A DNA stretch of 64,000 bases from Pararhodobacter sp. CCB-MM2 (GCF_001691415.1 NZ_LRRR01000002.1:1-64000), one strand, 5' to 3'; counted from the stretch's first letter, positions 17,919 through 26,916 are shown. Program-made: numbers and translations. The notes: generated by a model not told the origin, from the sequence alone.

Positions 17919-18899
17919 TCAGTTCAGCAAGGCATCTTGCTGCGCCTGATGGGCATCGGTCCACAGCCCCACTTCGCGGAAATAGGTGATCGCGCCGGGG
18001 TGATAGGGATGCGACAGCGTCTCGGGCACCATGTTCTCGGCCCGCATCCCGCGCAACGGCGGCAGGGCCTCCTGCGCTTGCGCCCAGTTCTGATGGATCG
18101 TCTGCGTCAGGGCATAGGCGTCCTCGTCCGACATCGCGGTGCCGACGTTGAGGAAGGTGTTGAAGGACACGGCGTCGATGGGCTCGGGGATGCCGACCTG
18201 CGCGGGCGAGGGGCCGACGGCGTTGATCTGCAAGCCGACGACATCGGTGATCGCCTCGTGGTTCTCGCCCAAGGTCAGCACGCGGATGCCACCCGGAATG
18301 GTCGCGTCGGCCTGCCGCAGGGGCGGGATCCCCAGCGCCACCATCGAGGCGTCGATGCGCCCGTCCTGCACCCCGGTGATCGCATCGTCGATACCCGCCG
18401 TCACCACCGATTCCACGTCGTCGAAGGTCAACCCGGCCGAGGCCAGCGTGGCGCGGATCACCTCGTCAAAGGCGCGGATGGCGCGGAACTGGGTGACCAC
18501 GCGGCGACCGCGCAGATCGGCGACCGAGGTCAGGCCGTCGCTGCCCCTTGTGAAGAACTGGAACGAGGGGCGCGAGACGACCAGAAGCGCGCGCATGTTG
18601 GTCATCGCGGCCGGGTAGGGATCGACCCCGGCATAGGCATCACGCGATTCCAGACCGCCGAGGATGCCGGCCTCGATATCGCCGGTATGCACCATCGGCA
18701 AATAGCTGGTGGTCCCGGTGAAGGGCCGCGCGGCGCCGGTCGTGCCGAGATGCTCCTGCACCAGTGTCGAGAGCGTGGTGCCGATCTGGTTGTAGAGCGA
18801 CCCGGCCGGGCCGGTGCCAATGGTCAGCCGGTCCAACGCGGCAACGGGGGCCGAGATGGCCAAGGCGACAGCGGTGGTCAGGGCAAAAAGTCGTTTCAT
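17919..18899 (-). CDS. TAXI-family TRAP substrate-binding protein
   Basis: Periplasmic protein of 326 residues. A Sec signal (MKRLFALTTAVALAISAPVAALD) leads into RLTIGTGPAGSLYNQIG, the TAXI-family opening, with DLRGRRVVTQFRA and a late MVPETLSHPYHPGAITYFREVG. GGAGGAGGAACC immediately precedes the ATG at 18899, which fixes the start. It is encoded between the alcohol dehydrogenase and the fused permease gene. The ligand is unknown; TAXI proteins commonly bind dicarboxylates or glutamate. Confidence 0.92.
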   Translation of the reverse strand: MKRLFALTTAVALAISAPVAALDRLTIGTGPAGSLYNQIGTTLSTLVQEHLGTTGAARPFTGTTSYLPMVHTGDIEAGILGGLESRDAYAGVDPYPAAMTNMRALLVVSRPSFQFFTRGSDGLTSVADLRGRRVVTQFRAIRAFDEVIRATLASAGLTFDDVESVVTAGIDDAITGVQDGRIDASMVALGIPPLRQADATIPGGIRVLTLGENHEAITDVVGLQINAVGPSPAQVGIPEPIDAVSFNTFLNVGTAMSDEDAYALTQTIHQNWAQAQEALPPLRGMRAENMVPETLSHPYHPGAITYFREVGLWTDAHQAQQDALLN

Positions 18900-18920
18900 G
18901 GTTCCTCCTCCCAAAGGGTC

Positions 18921-19997
18921 TCAATCGTGGTCCTGTGTCAGTATGATGCGGCCCCGCACCTTGCCCGCGCGCAGCTCCTCTAGCGCATCGGTCACGGTGT
19001 TCGCGGGCCGACGGGTCAGCGGGATCGGCGACAGCGCCCCACCGCGCGCCAGTTCCAGCAGCGCGCCCAGTTCAGCGGGCGTGCCGGTGTAATTGCCGAT
19101 GATCGTCTGGCCCCGGACCGGAAGGCCGCTCAACGGCAGGCTGATCGCTCCGCCGTGCAGGCCAACCATCACCAGCGTCCCGCCACGGGCCAGCAAAGCC
19201 AGCGCCAGCGTCGCGGTCTGGGGCGAATTCACCAGATCGATCACCGATTTCAGCGGCCCGCCGGCCTGCGTGGCCAGCTGCTCGGGCAGCTCGGGGTCGG
19301 CGGGGTCGAAGGCCAGCCGCGCGCCCGCCGACAGCGCATCGGCGCGCGCCTCGGGCCGGGCTTCGATCACCACGGTGTTGCGGTGGCCCTGCGCCTTCAG
19401 GATCGCCAGTGCGCTCATCCCCAGCCCGCCCGCGCCGATCAGCACCAAGGGCGCCTCGGGCGAGAGCGGTTGCAGCTTGGCAATGGCCGAGAACACGGTC
19501 AGCCCGGCGCAGGCATAGGTCGCCGCCATCGCCGGATCGAGGCCCGCGATGTCGAAGAGATAACGCGCATCGGGCACCAGCACGCGGTCCGCGAACCCGC
19601 CGGCTTTGCGCACACCGATGCTGCGCGGCTGGGCGCAGGCATTGTCATGGCCGCGCGCGCAATCCTCGCAGTCGCCGCAGCCGATCCACGGATAGACCAG
19701 CCGCAGATCGCTGGGCGCCACCTCGGTAACCGCATCGCCAACGGCGACGACCCGGCCGACGACCTCGTGCCCCAAGGTGTAGGGCGTCTCCACCCCCATC
19801 GCAGACACGGGGATCTTGCGGTCGCCGAGATCGACGAAGCCTTCCCAGAAATGCACGTCGGAATGGCACACGCCGCAATGCGTGACCTCCAGCAGCACCT
19901 CGCGCGGCCCCAGCGCAGCGCGGGGCGGCACTGCCAGCCGCTCCAGCGGCGCGCCGGGTGCCGTCACCGCCCAGCGATATTCGGGCGCGCCGCTCAC
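18921..19997 (-). CDS. Zinc-dependent alcohol dehydrogenase (MDR family)
   Basis: Cytoplasmic NAD(P)-dependent alcohol dehydrogenase of 358 residues. The catalytic zinc site is C in HCGVCHSD and GHE; the structural zinc lobe CGDCEDCARGHDNAC is present; the nucleotide motif is GAGGLGMSAL. It starts with GTG at 19997, which overlaps the amidohydrolase stop as GTGA. Placement before the TAXI-TRAP genes suggests it oxidises an alcohol produced in the same pathway, for example the alcohol released by the sulfatase; this is inference. Confidence 0.88.
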   Translation of the reverse strand: MSGAPEYRWAVTAPGAPLERLAVPPRAALGPREVLLEVTHCGVCHSDVHFWEGFVDLGDRKIPVSAMGVETPYTLGHEVVGRVVAVGDAVTEVAPSDLRLVYPWIGCGDCEDCARGHDNACAQPRSIGVRKAGGFADRVLVPDARYLFDIAGLDPAMAATYACAGLTVFSAIAKLQPLSPEAPLVLIGAGGLGMSALAILKAQGHRNTVVIEARPEARADALSAGARLAFDPADPELPEQLATQAGGPLKSVIDLVNSPQTATLALALLARGGTLVMVGLHGGAISLPLSGLPVRGQTIIGNYTGTPAELGALLELARGGALSPIPLTRRPANTVTDALEELRAGKVRGRIILTQDHD

Positions 19998-21037
19998 AGC
20001 TTGAACACCCGCACCGCATTGCCCTCGTAGAACTGCGCGAGGTCTTCTGGCGACAGGTCCATCGCATCGAGGATCGCCACTTCCGAGGGCTCGAACTGCC
20101 ACGGATAATCCATCGCATACATCATCCGGTCCTTGCCGATGACCTTGTGGATGTACTGGATCGGGTCCGGATCGGCGACGCCGCTGTTGGTGTAGATGAA
20201 GTTTTCGCGCAGGTAATCGCGGGCCGAGCGTTGCAGCGGCCCCACTCCCGGATAGCGCCCGGTCTTCGAGATATGGCCGTGCATGTAGCTGATGCGATAG
20301 AGCCAATAGGGCAGGGCCTCGCCGCAATGACCGAGGATGATCTGCAGCTTGGGGAAGCGGTCGAACAGGCCCGAGACGACCAGCCGCAAGGCATGCAGCC
20401 CGGTGTCACAGGCAAAGCCGTAGACCGCGGCATCGAGGCCGCGCGGCAGGAAGGGCTGCACCATGTCGCGCGGCAGGCAGTTGGGATGCAGGTAGATCGG
20501 CACGTCCAGCGCCTCGGCGGCTTCGAACACCTCCCAATATTGCGGATCGTCCAGATAGGTCCCGCGGGTATGGCCGTTCAGGATGCCGCCCTTCAAACCC
20601 AGCTTGGTCACGCCCCGCTCCAGCTCACGCGCTGCGGCGGCGGGATCGAGCGGCGAGAAGGCCGCGAGGCCCGCCAGACGGTCGGGATGCCGCGCCACGC
20701 CCTCGGCCAGCTCGTCGTTGAAGCGCACGGCCAGCGCCGAGCCCTCGACCGGATCGAACAGCTGCACACCGGGCGCGGTCAGCGACAGGATCTGCATGTC
20801 GATCCCCGAGGCATCCATGTCGGCGATGCGCTCGTCGCCCAAGGACTGGATGCGGCGGGCCAGATCCTTGGCGCGCGGGGCCTCGCTGGCGAAGAAGCCG
20901 TAGAGGCTGTGGAAGCCCGGCTCGTCGATGGTCTTTTCGTCCAGCTCCTTGCGGAACAGGCGGAACAGCTCGGGCGAACACCAAGCCTCCTCCGTTGCGA
21001 TCCGGCGGAAGCCGCGATCGGGTCTTGCGTTTGTCAC
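19994..21037 (-). CDS. LigW/gamma-resorcylate decarboxylase-like amidohydrolase
   Basis: Metal-dependent amidohydrolase-2 family protein of 347 residues. Probable metal ligands are the glutamate of IATEEAW (near residue 16), the histidine of YLHPN, the histidine of LGHCGEALPYW and the aspartate of AMDYPWQ. Close relatives are non-oxidative decarboxylases of hydroxylated aromatic acids (LigW, 2,6-dihydroxybenzoate decarboxylase); related enzymes hydrolyse lactones. It is the first gene of a five-gene operon divergent from a LysR regulator. The exact reaction cannot be told from the sequence. Confidence 0.85.
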   Translation of the reverse strand: MTNARPDRGFRRIATEEAWCSPELFRLFRKELDEKTIDEPGFHSLYGFFASEAPRAKDLARRIQSLGDERIADMDASGIDMQILSLTAPGVQLFDPVEGSALAVRFNDELAEGVARHPDRLAGLAAFSPLDPAAAARELERGVTKLGLKGGILNGHTRGTYLDDPQYWEVFEAAEALDVPIYLHPNCLPRDMVQPFLPRGLDAAVYGFACDTGLHALRLVVSGLFDRFPKLQIILGHCGEALPYWLYRISYMHGHISKTGRYPGVGPLQRSARDYLRENFIYTNSGVADPDPIQYIHKVIGKDRMMYAMDYPWQFEPSEVAILDAMDLSPEDLAQFYEGNAVRVFKL

Positions 21038-21092
21038 TGTGGATTCTCCTCACCTGCTTTCAGGTTAGCGGCGGGATCGGCATTGATAAAAC

Positions 21093-21111
21093 GAATTATT
21101 TTCAATAATTC
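21093..21111. promoter_or_regulatory. Probable LysR operator (palindrome between divergent genes)
   Basis: GAATTATT at 21093-21100 and AATAATTC at 21104-21111 form a perfect inverted repeat around TTC. It contains the T-N11-A spacing of LysR boxes and lies between the amidohydrolase (start 21037) and LysR (start 21140) genes in an AT-rich stretch. Confidence 0.6.
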
Positions 21112-21139
21112 ATAAAGTCATTGAAAGTGGAGCCTGCCC

Positions 21140-22045
21140 ATGTCGCTGGAGCAATTGACCCTGAAGCAGCTGCGGGCGCTGGCGGCGGTCTATCGGGCCG
21201 GGCAATTGTCCGCCGCCGCGCGGGATCTGAACATCACGCAATCAGCGGTCAGCGTGTTGATCAAGCAGATCGAGACCGTTCTGCAGGTGCCCCTGTTCGA
21301 CCGCACCACGCGCCGGTTGGTGCCCACGACGGCTTGCAAGAACGCCATCGGCCCGGTCGAGCGGATCCTCGATGATCTGCGCATGCTGGACCTGTCGATC
21401 CGCGATATGCGGGATCTGAACCGGGGCACCGTCCGCCTGACGGCGACGCCCGCGACCGGGATGGCGGTGCTGCCCGATGCCGTGCGCCGCTTCCGCGCCC
21501 TCTGGCCGGCGATCGAGCTGGTGATCGACGATTGCGCGCCGGATCAGTTCCTGACCAACATCCTTGAGGAACGGGCGGAATTCGGCATCGGCGTGGCCCC
21601 GCCGGGCGACGCGGCCTTCGAGAGCGAGCCCCTGACCGAAGACCGTCTTTGCGCCGTTTTGCCGGCCCTGCACCCGCTGGCCGCGCTGACCGAAGTCCCG
21701 TGGCAGGCGCTGGCCGACGAGCCGCTGATCCTGTCGCGCCGCGACTACGGGGTACGCGACATCGTCGACAGCACGCTGCATGCGGCGACCGGCCGGCATC
21801 CGAAGGTCGCGGCCGAGGTGGGCTTCCTCAGCTCGGCGACGTGGATGGCCTCGACCGGGATGGGGATCTGCGTGCTGCCCGAACGTCTTGCGCGGCTGTT
21901 CTTCAATGAGATGCTGGTGGTGCTGCCCCTCTGTTCTCCGACGGTACAGCGGCCGATCTCCCTGGTGCGCAAGCGGCACCGCACACTGACCCCCGCCGCC
22001 CAACGCTTTGTCGAGGTCCTGACCGAAAGCCTGCGCCGGGCATAG
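21140..22045 (+). CDS. LysR-family transcriptional regulator
   Basis: Protein of 301 residues. The N-terminal helix-turn-helix is LKQLRALAAVYRAGQLSAAARDLNITQSAVSVLIKQIE; the periplasmic-binding-like effector domain starts near residue 95 (GTVRLTATPATGMAVLPDAVRRF). GGAG seven bases before the ATG decides the start. It most likely senses the operon's substrate and controls the divergent amidohydrolase-ADH-TAXI-TRAP-sulfatase operon through the palindrome at 21093-21111. Confidence 0.92.
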   Translation: MSLEQLTLKQLRALAAVYRAGQLSAAARDLNITQSAVSVLIKQIETVLQVPLFDRTTRRLVPTTACKNAIGPVERILDDLRMLDLSIRDMRDLNRGTVRLTATPATGMAVLPDAVRRFRALWPAIELVIDDCAPDQFLTNILEERAEFGIGVAPPGDAAFESEPLTEDRLCAVLPALHPLAALTEVPWQALADEPLILSRRDYGVRDIVDSTLHAATGRHPKVAAEVGFLSSATWMASTGMGICVLPERLARLFFNEMLVVLPLCSPTVQRPISLVRKRHRTLTPAAQRFVEVLTESLRRA

Positions 22046-22777
22046 GACATGAGAACGGGCTTCCCTCTCCGGGTTGCGGATGCAACCATGGCGCGCAGGC
22101 CTTGGGCCTGTCGGGAGGGATGTCAAAGACTTGAGTATGTTCAGACTGGACGGGAAGATCGCCCCGATCGTCGGATGCTGCGCGTCGGGCGAGGGTTGGG
22201 GGTCAATGACGCCAACTTCCGGTCGGATGCCGTGGCGGCGGTCGCTGCCAGAGATGACGGAGTCCCCGCATGGACCCAATGGCCTGCGAGCCTTCGGGCT
22301 CCTCAGGGGAATGTGGTTCTGACGAATCCACAATCAGAACTGCGCCGATCCAGATCGAGCACGCCGTTGCGCTACGCACGTCGGAACTGCAGAGGAACGT
22401 GCCGCAGCTGTCGCCGCCGCGGGAAGTGGTGAATGCGATCTTTGCAGCTGTGGAAGCGATCAGCAACTAGAGTGCTGATTGTCCTCGACAGCCCATTTTC
22501 AATCCTGAGGTCTGGTTTGGCGGGGCAAAAGGCGCGCCAAGCGCAAATTCCGTCGGATACGGGATCCGATGCAAATCGGAATTCGGACAGTTGAGATGAT
22601 AGTCAACCCAGTGGCTTGTAGCTCTATGCGCATGGGGCCCCGCTGGATTGACTAACCACACTGATCATCTCGAGTGAGCGCGGCCCCGCGCGTTGACTTA
22701 GCCGAACACTGCTGAGATGGATCTGAATTCCATCTGACCTGCCACGGGATCTCTCTTCTTCCGTCGACTAGCAATTG
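22046..22777. other. Gene-poor stretch with decayed fragments
   Basis: About 730 bases without an intact gene. It holds an SDR start fragment (22137-22205). There is also a plus-strand frame ending at 22470 with a protein-like but unassigned C-terminus (SELQRNVPQLSPPREVVNAI). A 7-base inverted repeat (AGATGGA at 22715, TCCATCT at 22729) lies near the end of the tctA gene; it lacks a T-run, so I do not call it a terminator. Confidence 0.55.
22137..22205 (+). pseudogene. N-terminal fragment of a short-chain dehydrogenase
   Basis: Twenty-three codons beginning MFRLDGKIAPIVGCCASGEG match the start of SDR proteins of the LDGKVALIVGAxSSGxGWGNGKA type. Similarity stops after GWGS, and the downstream sequence has no further SDR motif in any frame. 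It is a remnant only. Confidence 0.45.
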
Positions 22778-24283
22778 TCATTCTTCAAGGCGCGCGCGGC
22801 GCTTCTGACGGATGGTCGAAATCACCCCCCAGACCAACATCAGGATCGCGATTGCCATGACCGTCGCACTGATCGGACGCTCGAAGAAGGTCAGGACATC
22901 CCCGCGCGAGAACAGCATGGCGCGGCGGAAATGCTCCTCCATCATCGGGCCGAGGACGAAGCCGAGCAGCAGCGGCGCGGCCGGCCAGTCGAAGACCCGC
23001 ATCAGATAGCCCAGGGCGCCGAAGAAGGCGACGAGCCCGACTTCGAAGGCGGATTGATGGACCGAATAGGTGCCAATGCAGATGAACACCAGAACGGCAG
23101 GGTAGAGCAGATGGTAGGGGATGGTCAGAAGCCGCACCCAGAGCCCGATCATCGGCACGTTCAGGATCACCAGCATCAGGTTGCCGATCCAGAAGGACAT
23201 GATCAGGCCCCAGAACAGCGAGGGCTGCTCGACCACCAGACCGGGCCCCGGCGCGATGCCATGGATCATCAGCGCGCCCAGCATCAGTGCCATTGTCGGG
23301 CTGCCGGGGATGCCCAGCGACAGGGTCGGGATGAACGCCGTCTGATCGGCCGCGTTATTGGCGGATTCCGGGGCGGCGATGCCTTCGACGGCGCCTTTGC
23401 CAAACAGTTTCGACCGTGGAGAGACCTTCTTTTCAAAGGCATAGGCGATGAAGGCGGCGATCGACGGACCCGCCCCCGGCAGCGCGCCGAAGAACGACCC
23501 GATGCCCGAGCCCCGCAACGCGGAAGTTCCGGCCCGGCGCAATTCCTCGCCCGTGGGCCTCATCGCGCGGAAGGATACGCTGGAGCGGTCGATCGGCGAG
23601 ACATGCACGTTGCGCACCGTGGCAATGACCTCGGAGACGCCGAACACGCCCATCGCCAGCGCCACCAGCGAGATCGTGTCCTGCAGCTCGAGCGTGCCGA
23701 AGTTGAAGCGCGGCACGCCGGTGTAGATATCAGCCCCGACGCAGCCGAACAGGATCCCCAGCGTCACCATGGCGAGGCCCTTCACCGCCGAGCCGTCGGT
23801 GATCGTCGAGGCGGCGACGAGGCCCATGAACATCAGCGCGAAATACTCGGCGGCGCCGAAGCTCAGCGCGTAGCTGGCCAGCAGCGGCGAGAAGAACATC
23901 AGGATGATGATGCCGATCGTCCCGCCGGTGAACGAGGCCAGCGCCGCCATCAACAGGGCGACCCCGCCACGTCCCTGCCGGGCCAGCGGATAGCCGTCCA
24001 TGCAGGTCACCGCATTCGCCGGCGTGCCGGGGATGTTGAGCAAGATCGCCGCGGTCGACCCCCCATAGGTCGCGCCGTACCAGATCCCGCCCAGCATGAT
24101 CAGCGCCGTGGTCGGATCGAGATAGAAGGTGACGGGCAGCAGGAGCGAGATCGCCGAGATCGCCCCCACGCCGGGGATCACGCCGATCACCGTGCCGACG
24201 ACGACGCCGAGGAAGCAGTAGAACAGGTTGGTGCCGGACAGGGCGACGCCGATGCCCAGCGAGATATTGGCAAGCATATCCAT
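22778..24283 (-). CDS. tctA: Tripartite tricarboxylate transporter large permease TctA
   Basis: Membrane protein of 501 residues with about 12 helices and the TctA signatures VIGVIPGVGAISAISLLLP, GSTAAILLNIPGTPANAVT, FFGALPGAGPSIAAFIAY and LGIPGSPTMALMLGALMIHG. With TctB and a periplasmic TctC it imports a carboxylate using an ion gradient. GAGGAG six bases before the ATG supports the start. It is the last gene of an operon beginning with the GntR regulator; the cognate binding-protein gene is separated from it by SSADH (28497-29453). Confidence 0.95.
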   Translation of the reverse strand: MDMLANISLGIGVALSGTNLFYCFLGVVVGTVIGVIPGVGAISAISLLLPVTFYLDPTTALIMLGGIWYGATYGGSTAAILLNIPGTPANAVTCMDGYPLARQGRGGVALLMAALASFTGGTIGIIILMFFSPLLASYALSFGAAEYFALMFMGLVAASTITDGSAVKGLAMVTLGILFGCVGADIYTGVPRFNFGTLELQDTISLVALAMGVFGVSEVIATVRNVHVSPIDRSSVSFRAMRPTGEELRRAGTSALRGSGIGSFFGALPGAGPSIAAFIAYAFEKKVSPRSKLFGKGAVEGIAAPESANNAADQTAFIPTLSLGIPGSPTMALMLGALMIHGIAPGPGLVVEQPSLFWGLIMSFWIGNLMLVILNVPMIGLWVRLLTIPYHLLYPAVLVFICIGTYSVHQSAFEVGLVAFFGALGYLMRVFDWPAAPLLLGFVLGPMMEEHFRRAMLFSRGDVLTFFERPISATVMAIAILMLVWGVISTIRQKRRARLEE

Positions 24284-24293
24284 CGCGATCTCC

Positions 24294-24743
24294 TCAGAAC
24301 GGCCAGCGGAACATCGGCAGCGTCAGACCCAGACCGACGCTGAAGATCAGCCAGGCGATGACGCTCAGCACGAGGCACAGAAGCACGATCGCCAGCGGGC
24401 GGAATTTCTCCTCGCCGAGGGCCGAGAGGCAGGTCACCGCGACGATCGCCGGGATCAGGCCGAACGGGCCGATGAGCAAGGCAAAGGACAGGACCGACAG
24501 CAGGATCACGGCCGGGACGAACAGCCTCAGCTGCACCTTGGGTCCCTCGCGGAAGAAGGCGGGCACGGCCATGAGCAGCCCAAGGCCCGCAAGGACGATG
24601 GCCAGAAGCATCGGGAACATTCCCGGCCCCATGCGCCGCAGCGTCCCGAGGTCGTAATGCGACGCCGCATACCACGCCACCCAGAGGCCGAAGCACAACA
24701 GCACGCCTCCTCCGACGATATCCCTGTAATCGCGTGTCAGCAT
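24294..24743 (-). CDS. tctB: Tripartite tricarboxylate transporter small permease TctB
   Basis: Protein of 149 residues with four hydrophobic segments (VGGGVLLCFGLWVAWYAA, MFPMLLAIVLAGLGLLMAVPA, LFVPAVILLSVLSFALLIG, PLAIVLLCLVLSVIAWLIF) and RMGPGMFP, the usual TctB loop. GGAGG stands directly before the ATG at 24743. It is 10 bases upstream of tctA. Confidence 0.92.
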   Translation of the reverse strand: MLTRDYRDIVGGGVLLCFGLWVAWYAASHYDLGTLRRMGPGMFPMLLAIVLAGLGLLMAVPAFFREGPKVQLRLFVPAVILLSVLSFALLIGPFGLIPAIVAVTCLSALGEEKFRPLAIVLLCLVLSVIAWLIFSVGLGLTLPMFRWPF

Positions 24744-24863
24744 CTGTCCTCCGTTCCGCTGGCGGGGCAGGGCCTGCGCGGCCCGGATCGATCACGCCGC
24801 ACGGGCGCGTCTCAAGAAGGGGAGAGGCGCCGCATCCCAGGAAGCGGCGCCGGGGCGGGCGCG

Positions 24864-25790
24864 TCAGGCGCGGGCCGCCAGTTTGTCGAGATAGGCGTGG
24901 ATCGCCGTGTGATCGGCGCCCTGACCTAGATCCTCGCGCGCCGAGGCCCAGAGCGCCTTGGCGGCTTTCAACCCGGGAAGGTCCAGCTCCAACGTCTGCG
25001 CCAGATCGGCGGCCATACCCACGTCCTTGGCCATCAGCGGCAGCGCAAAGCCCGCCCGCTGGTAGTCGCCGGTCAGGATATAGGGCTTCAGCTTGTTCTC
25101 GGTCGAATTGTTGCGCCCGGTCGAAGCGTTGATCACATCGACCATCAGCTCCAGATCGAGGCCGAATTTCTGGCCGACGATCACCGCTTCGCAGGCGGCC
25201 GCGAGACCCGCTGCCGAGACGTAGTTGTTCAGCGCCTTGATCGCGTGCCCAGACCCCAGCCCGCCAGTGCGGAAGATGCGGCCCATGGTGGCGAGGACAG
25301 GCTCGGCCCGGTCGAGCGCCGCGCTGTCGTTGCCGCCCAGCATGATCGCCAGCGTGCCGGTGATGGCCTTGGCGACGCCGCCGGACACGGGCGCATCCAT
25401 CAGGACAAGGCCGCGCGCCTCCAGCTCGGCGCCGAGGGCGACGGTGTCGGTGGGGAAGGACGAGGACATGTCGACGATCAGCCCGCCCCGCGCCATGCTC
25501 TTGGCCAGTCCCGGCGTGTTGCCGTCGCCCAGCACCGCGCTGCGCACGATGGCCGAATTCGGCAGCATGGTGATGACGATGTCGCAGGACTGGCCCAGCT
25601 CGGCCAGCGTCGGCTGCGCCGTGGCCCCGACCTCGGATGCGACGGCGTCGCGCGTCGAGGCGTCGATGTCATAGAGGAACAGCGGGTAGCCGGCCTTGGC
25701 CAGCAGGGCCGCGAACGGCTTGCCCATCATGCCGAGGCCGACGAGACCCACCCGCGGCGTTGCGCCCGAGGCGCTCGGATCACTCGGCAT
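24864..25790 (-). CDS. 3-hydroxyisobutyrate dehydrogenase-family oxidoreductase
   Basis: Beta-hydroxyacid dehydrogenase of 308 residues. The NAD-binding motif is VGLVGLGMMGKPFA; the substrate signature is DAPVSGGVAKAITGTL; the catalytic lysine lies in GHAIKALNNYV, and a second substrate contact is in KLKPYILTGDYQRAGFALPLMAKD. It oxidises a 3-hydroxyacid to the semialdehyde or reduces it (HIBADH, tartronate-semialdehyde reductase and succinic-semialdehyde reductase relatives). GGGAG precedes the ATG. It overlaps the preceding decarboxylase-like gene by 11 bases. Confidence 0.9.
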   Translation of the reverse strand: MPSDPSASGATPRVGLVGLGMMGKPFAALLAKAGYPLFLYDIDASTRDAVASEVGATAQPTLAELGQSCDIVITMLPNSAIVRSAVLGDGNTPGLAKSMARGGLIVDMSSSFPTDTVALGAELEARGLVLMDAPVSGGVAKAITGTLAIMLGGNDSAALDRAEPVLATMGRIFRTGGLGSGHAIKALNNYVSAAGLAAACEAVIVGQKFGLDLELMVDVINASTGRNNSTENKLKPYILTGDYQRAGFALPLMAKDVGMAADLAQTLELDLPGLKAAKALWASAREDLGQGADHTAIHAYLDKLAARA

Positions 25791-26169
25791 CGATCTCTCC
25801 CAGCACGGTCTTGGCGGTGCGGAAGCTGTCGACCATCGCCGGCACGCCGCAATAGATGCCGACCTGCAGCAGGATCTCCTTGATCTCCTGCTTGGTCAGC
25901 CCGTTGTTGATCGCGCCGCGGACATGGGCGGCCAGCTCGTGCTGACGGTTCAGGGCGCTGATCATCGCGAGGTTGATGGTCGAGCGGGTCTTGCGGTCGA
26001 GCCCGGGACGGCCCCAGACCTCGCCCCAGCAATAGGTGGTGACAAGCGTCTGCAGGTCATCGGTGAAATCGTCGATGCCGGCGACGGCGCGATCGACATA
26101 GGCATCGCCCAGCGTGGCGCGACGGATCGTCATGCCCAGATCGAAGGTTTCCTGCTTGCTGTCACTCAT
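25780..26169 (-). CDS. Carboxymuconolactone decarboxylase-family protein (paralogue 1)
   Basis: Protein of 129 residues of the PcaC-like group. HVRGAINNGLTKQEIKEILLQVGIYCGVPAMVDSFRTAKTV is the family core, preceded by YCWGEVWGRPGLDRKTRSTINLAMISAL. PcaC decarboxylates gamma-carboxymuconolactone. No protocatechuate pathway genes are present here, so a related lactone substrate is possible. A closely similar paralogue lies at 34305-34715 in the same regulon. It lies between the GntR gene and the hydroxyacid dehydrogenase gene. Confidence 0.9.
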   Translation of the reverse strand: MSDSKQETFDLGMTIRRATLGDAYVDRAVAGIDDFTDDLQTLVTTYCWGEVWGRPGLDRKTRSTINLAMISALNRQHELAAHVRGAINNGLTKQEIKEILLQVGIYCGVPAMVDSFRTAKTVLGEIDAE

Positions 26170-26186
26170 GTTGCTCTCCTGAAGTG

Positions 26187-26882
26187 CTAGGCGGGTGTTT
26201 CCAGTTCGTCGAACCGCAGGTCGACGACGGCGGCGGCGAGACGGACATGTTCTTCCGTCATGCGCCGCGCGGTTTCGGGGTCGCGATCGCGGATCGCGGT
26301 GATGATCGCGTCGATCTCGGCGATCATCTGGGGCAGACGGCCGGGCTGCGACAGCGTGAGCCGGCGCAGCATGACGATCCGGTTGTTGAGCTGCGTGAAG
26401 GTCTGCGCCGCGACCCGGTTGCCGCAGCCATCGAGGAGGCAGCGGTAGAAGCGGTTCTTGGCCTCGACCAGTTCCTGTGCCGTGCTTTCCAGCGGCAGGG
26501 CGCGGATCGTCTCGAAGATGGCGAACAGGTCGCTGCGCGAGGATTCATTGGCGTTGCGCGCGAATTCGGCGGCGATCAGACCTTCGAGCACGCCGCGCAC
26601 GCTGTAGAGCTCCTGCGCTGCGCGACGGTCGGGCGCCCAGACCTGCAGGCCCTTGTGCGGCACCGAGACCAGCAGACCTTCGCCCGCCAGTTTCTGCACC
26701 GCTTCGCGCAACAGGCCCCGGCTGACCTGAAACATGTCGCACAGTTCTTTTTCCTTCAGATGCTCGCCCGGGGCCAGATCGCCGCGCAGGATCGCGTCGC
26801 GCACCGCCGTCACCAACCGGCCGCTGAGGGTCAGGTCATCGCGGCTGAGCGCCTGAATGCCGGAAGTTGCCTTGATCGTCAT
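26187..26882 (-). CDS. GntR-family (FCD domain) transcriptional regulator
   Basis: Protein of 231 residues. The winged helix at about 20-85 (GDLAPGEHLKEKELCDMFQVSRGLLREAVQKLAGEGLLVSVPHKGLQV) is followed by an all-helical FCD ligand domain (LYSVRGVLEGLIAAEFAR ... EIDAIITAIRDRDPETARRMTEEHVRLA). FCD regulators bind short palindromes of the type TNGTN3ACNA. Such a palindrome, TTGT-N3-ACAA, lies just upstream of this gene and at two other promoters of the region, so it is the probable local regulator of the Tct/Liv regulon. Confidence 0.9.
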   Translation of the reverse strand: MTIKATSGIQALSRDDLTLSGRLVTAVRDAILRGDLAPGEHLKEKELCDMFQVSRGLLREAVQKLAGEGLLVSVPHKGLQVWAPDRRAAQELYSVRGVLEGLIAAEFARNANESSRSDLFAIFETIRALPLESTAQELVEAKNRFYRCLLDGCGNRVAAQTFTQLNNRIVMLRRLTLSQPGRLPQMIAEIDAIITAIRDRDPETARRMTEEHVRLAAAVVDLRFDELETPA

Positions 26883-26896
26883 CGTTCCAACCTCGC

Positions 26897-26916
26897 TTTG
26901 TCGAACAAGGTGACAA
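26897..26916. promoter_or_regulatory. Probable GntR operator upstream of its own gene
   Basis: TTGT-CGA-ACAA (26898-26908) lies 16 bases upstream of the regulator's start codon. On the reverse strand a TTGTCA box (26911-26916) sits just upstream of it and could be the -35 box; no convincing -10 was found. The half-sites match the operators at 29532 and 36141 except in the outermost bases. Confidence 0.5.

Noticed and set aside
22715-22735. Inverted repeat AGATGGA/TCCATCT as terminator of the tct operon
   Set aside because: The stem is short and AT-balanced and there is no T-run on the transcribed side.
22775-24343. A long plus-strand frame opposite tctA
   Set aside because: It is rich in H, R, D and Q with no domain; it is the antisense shadow of a clear TctA gene.
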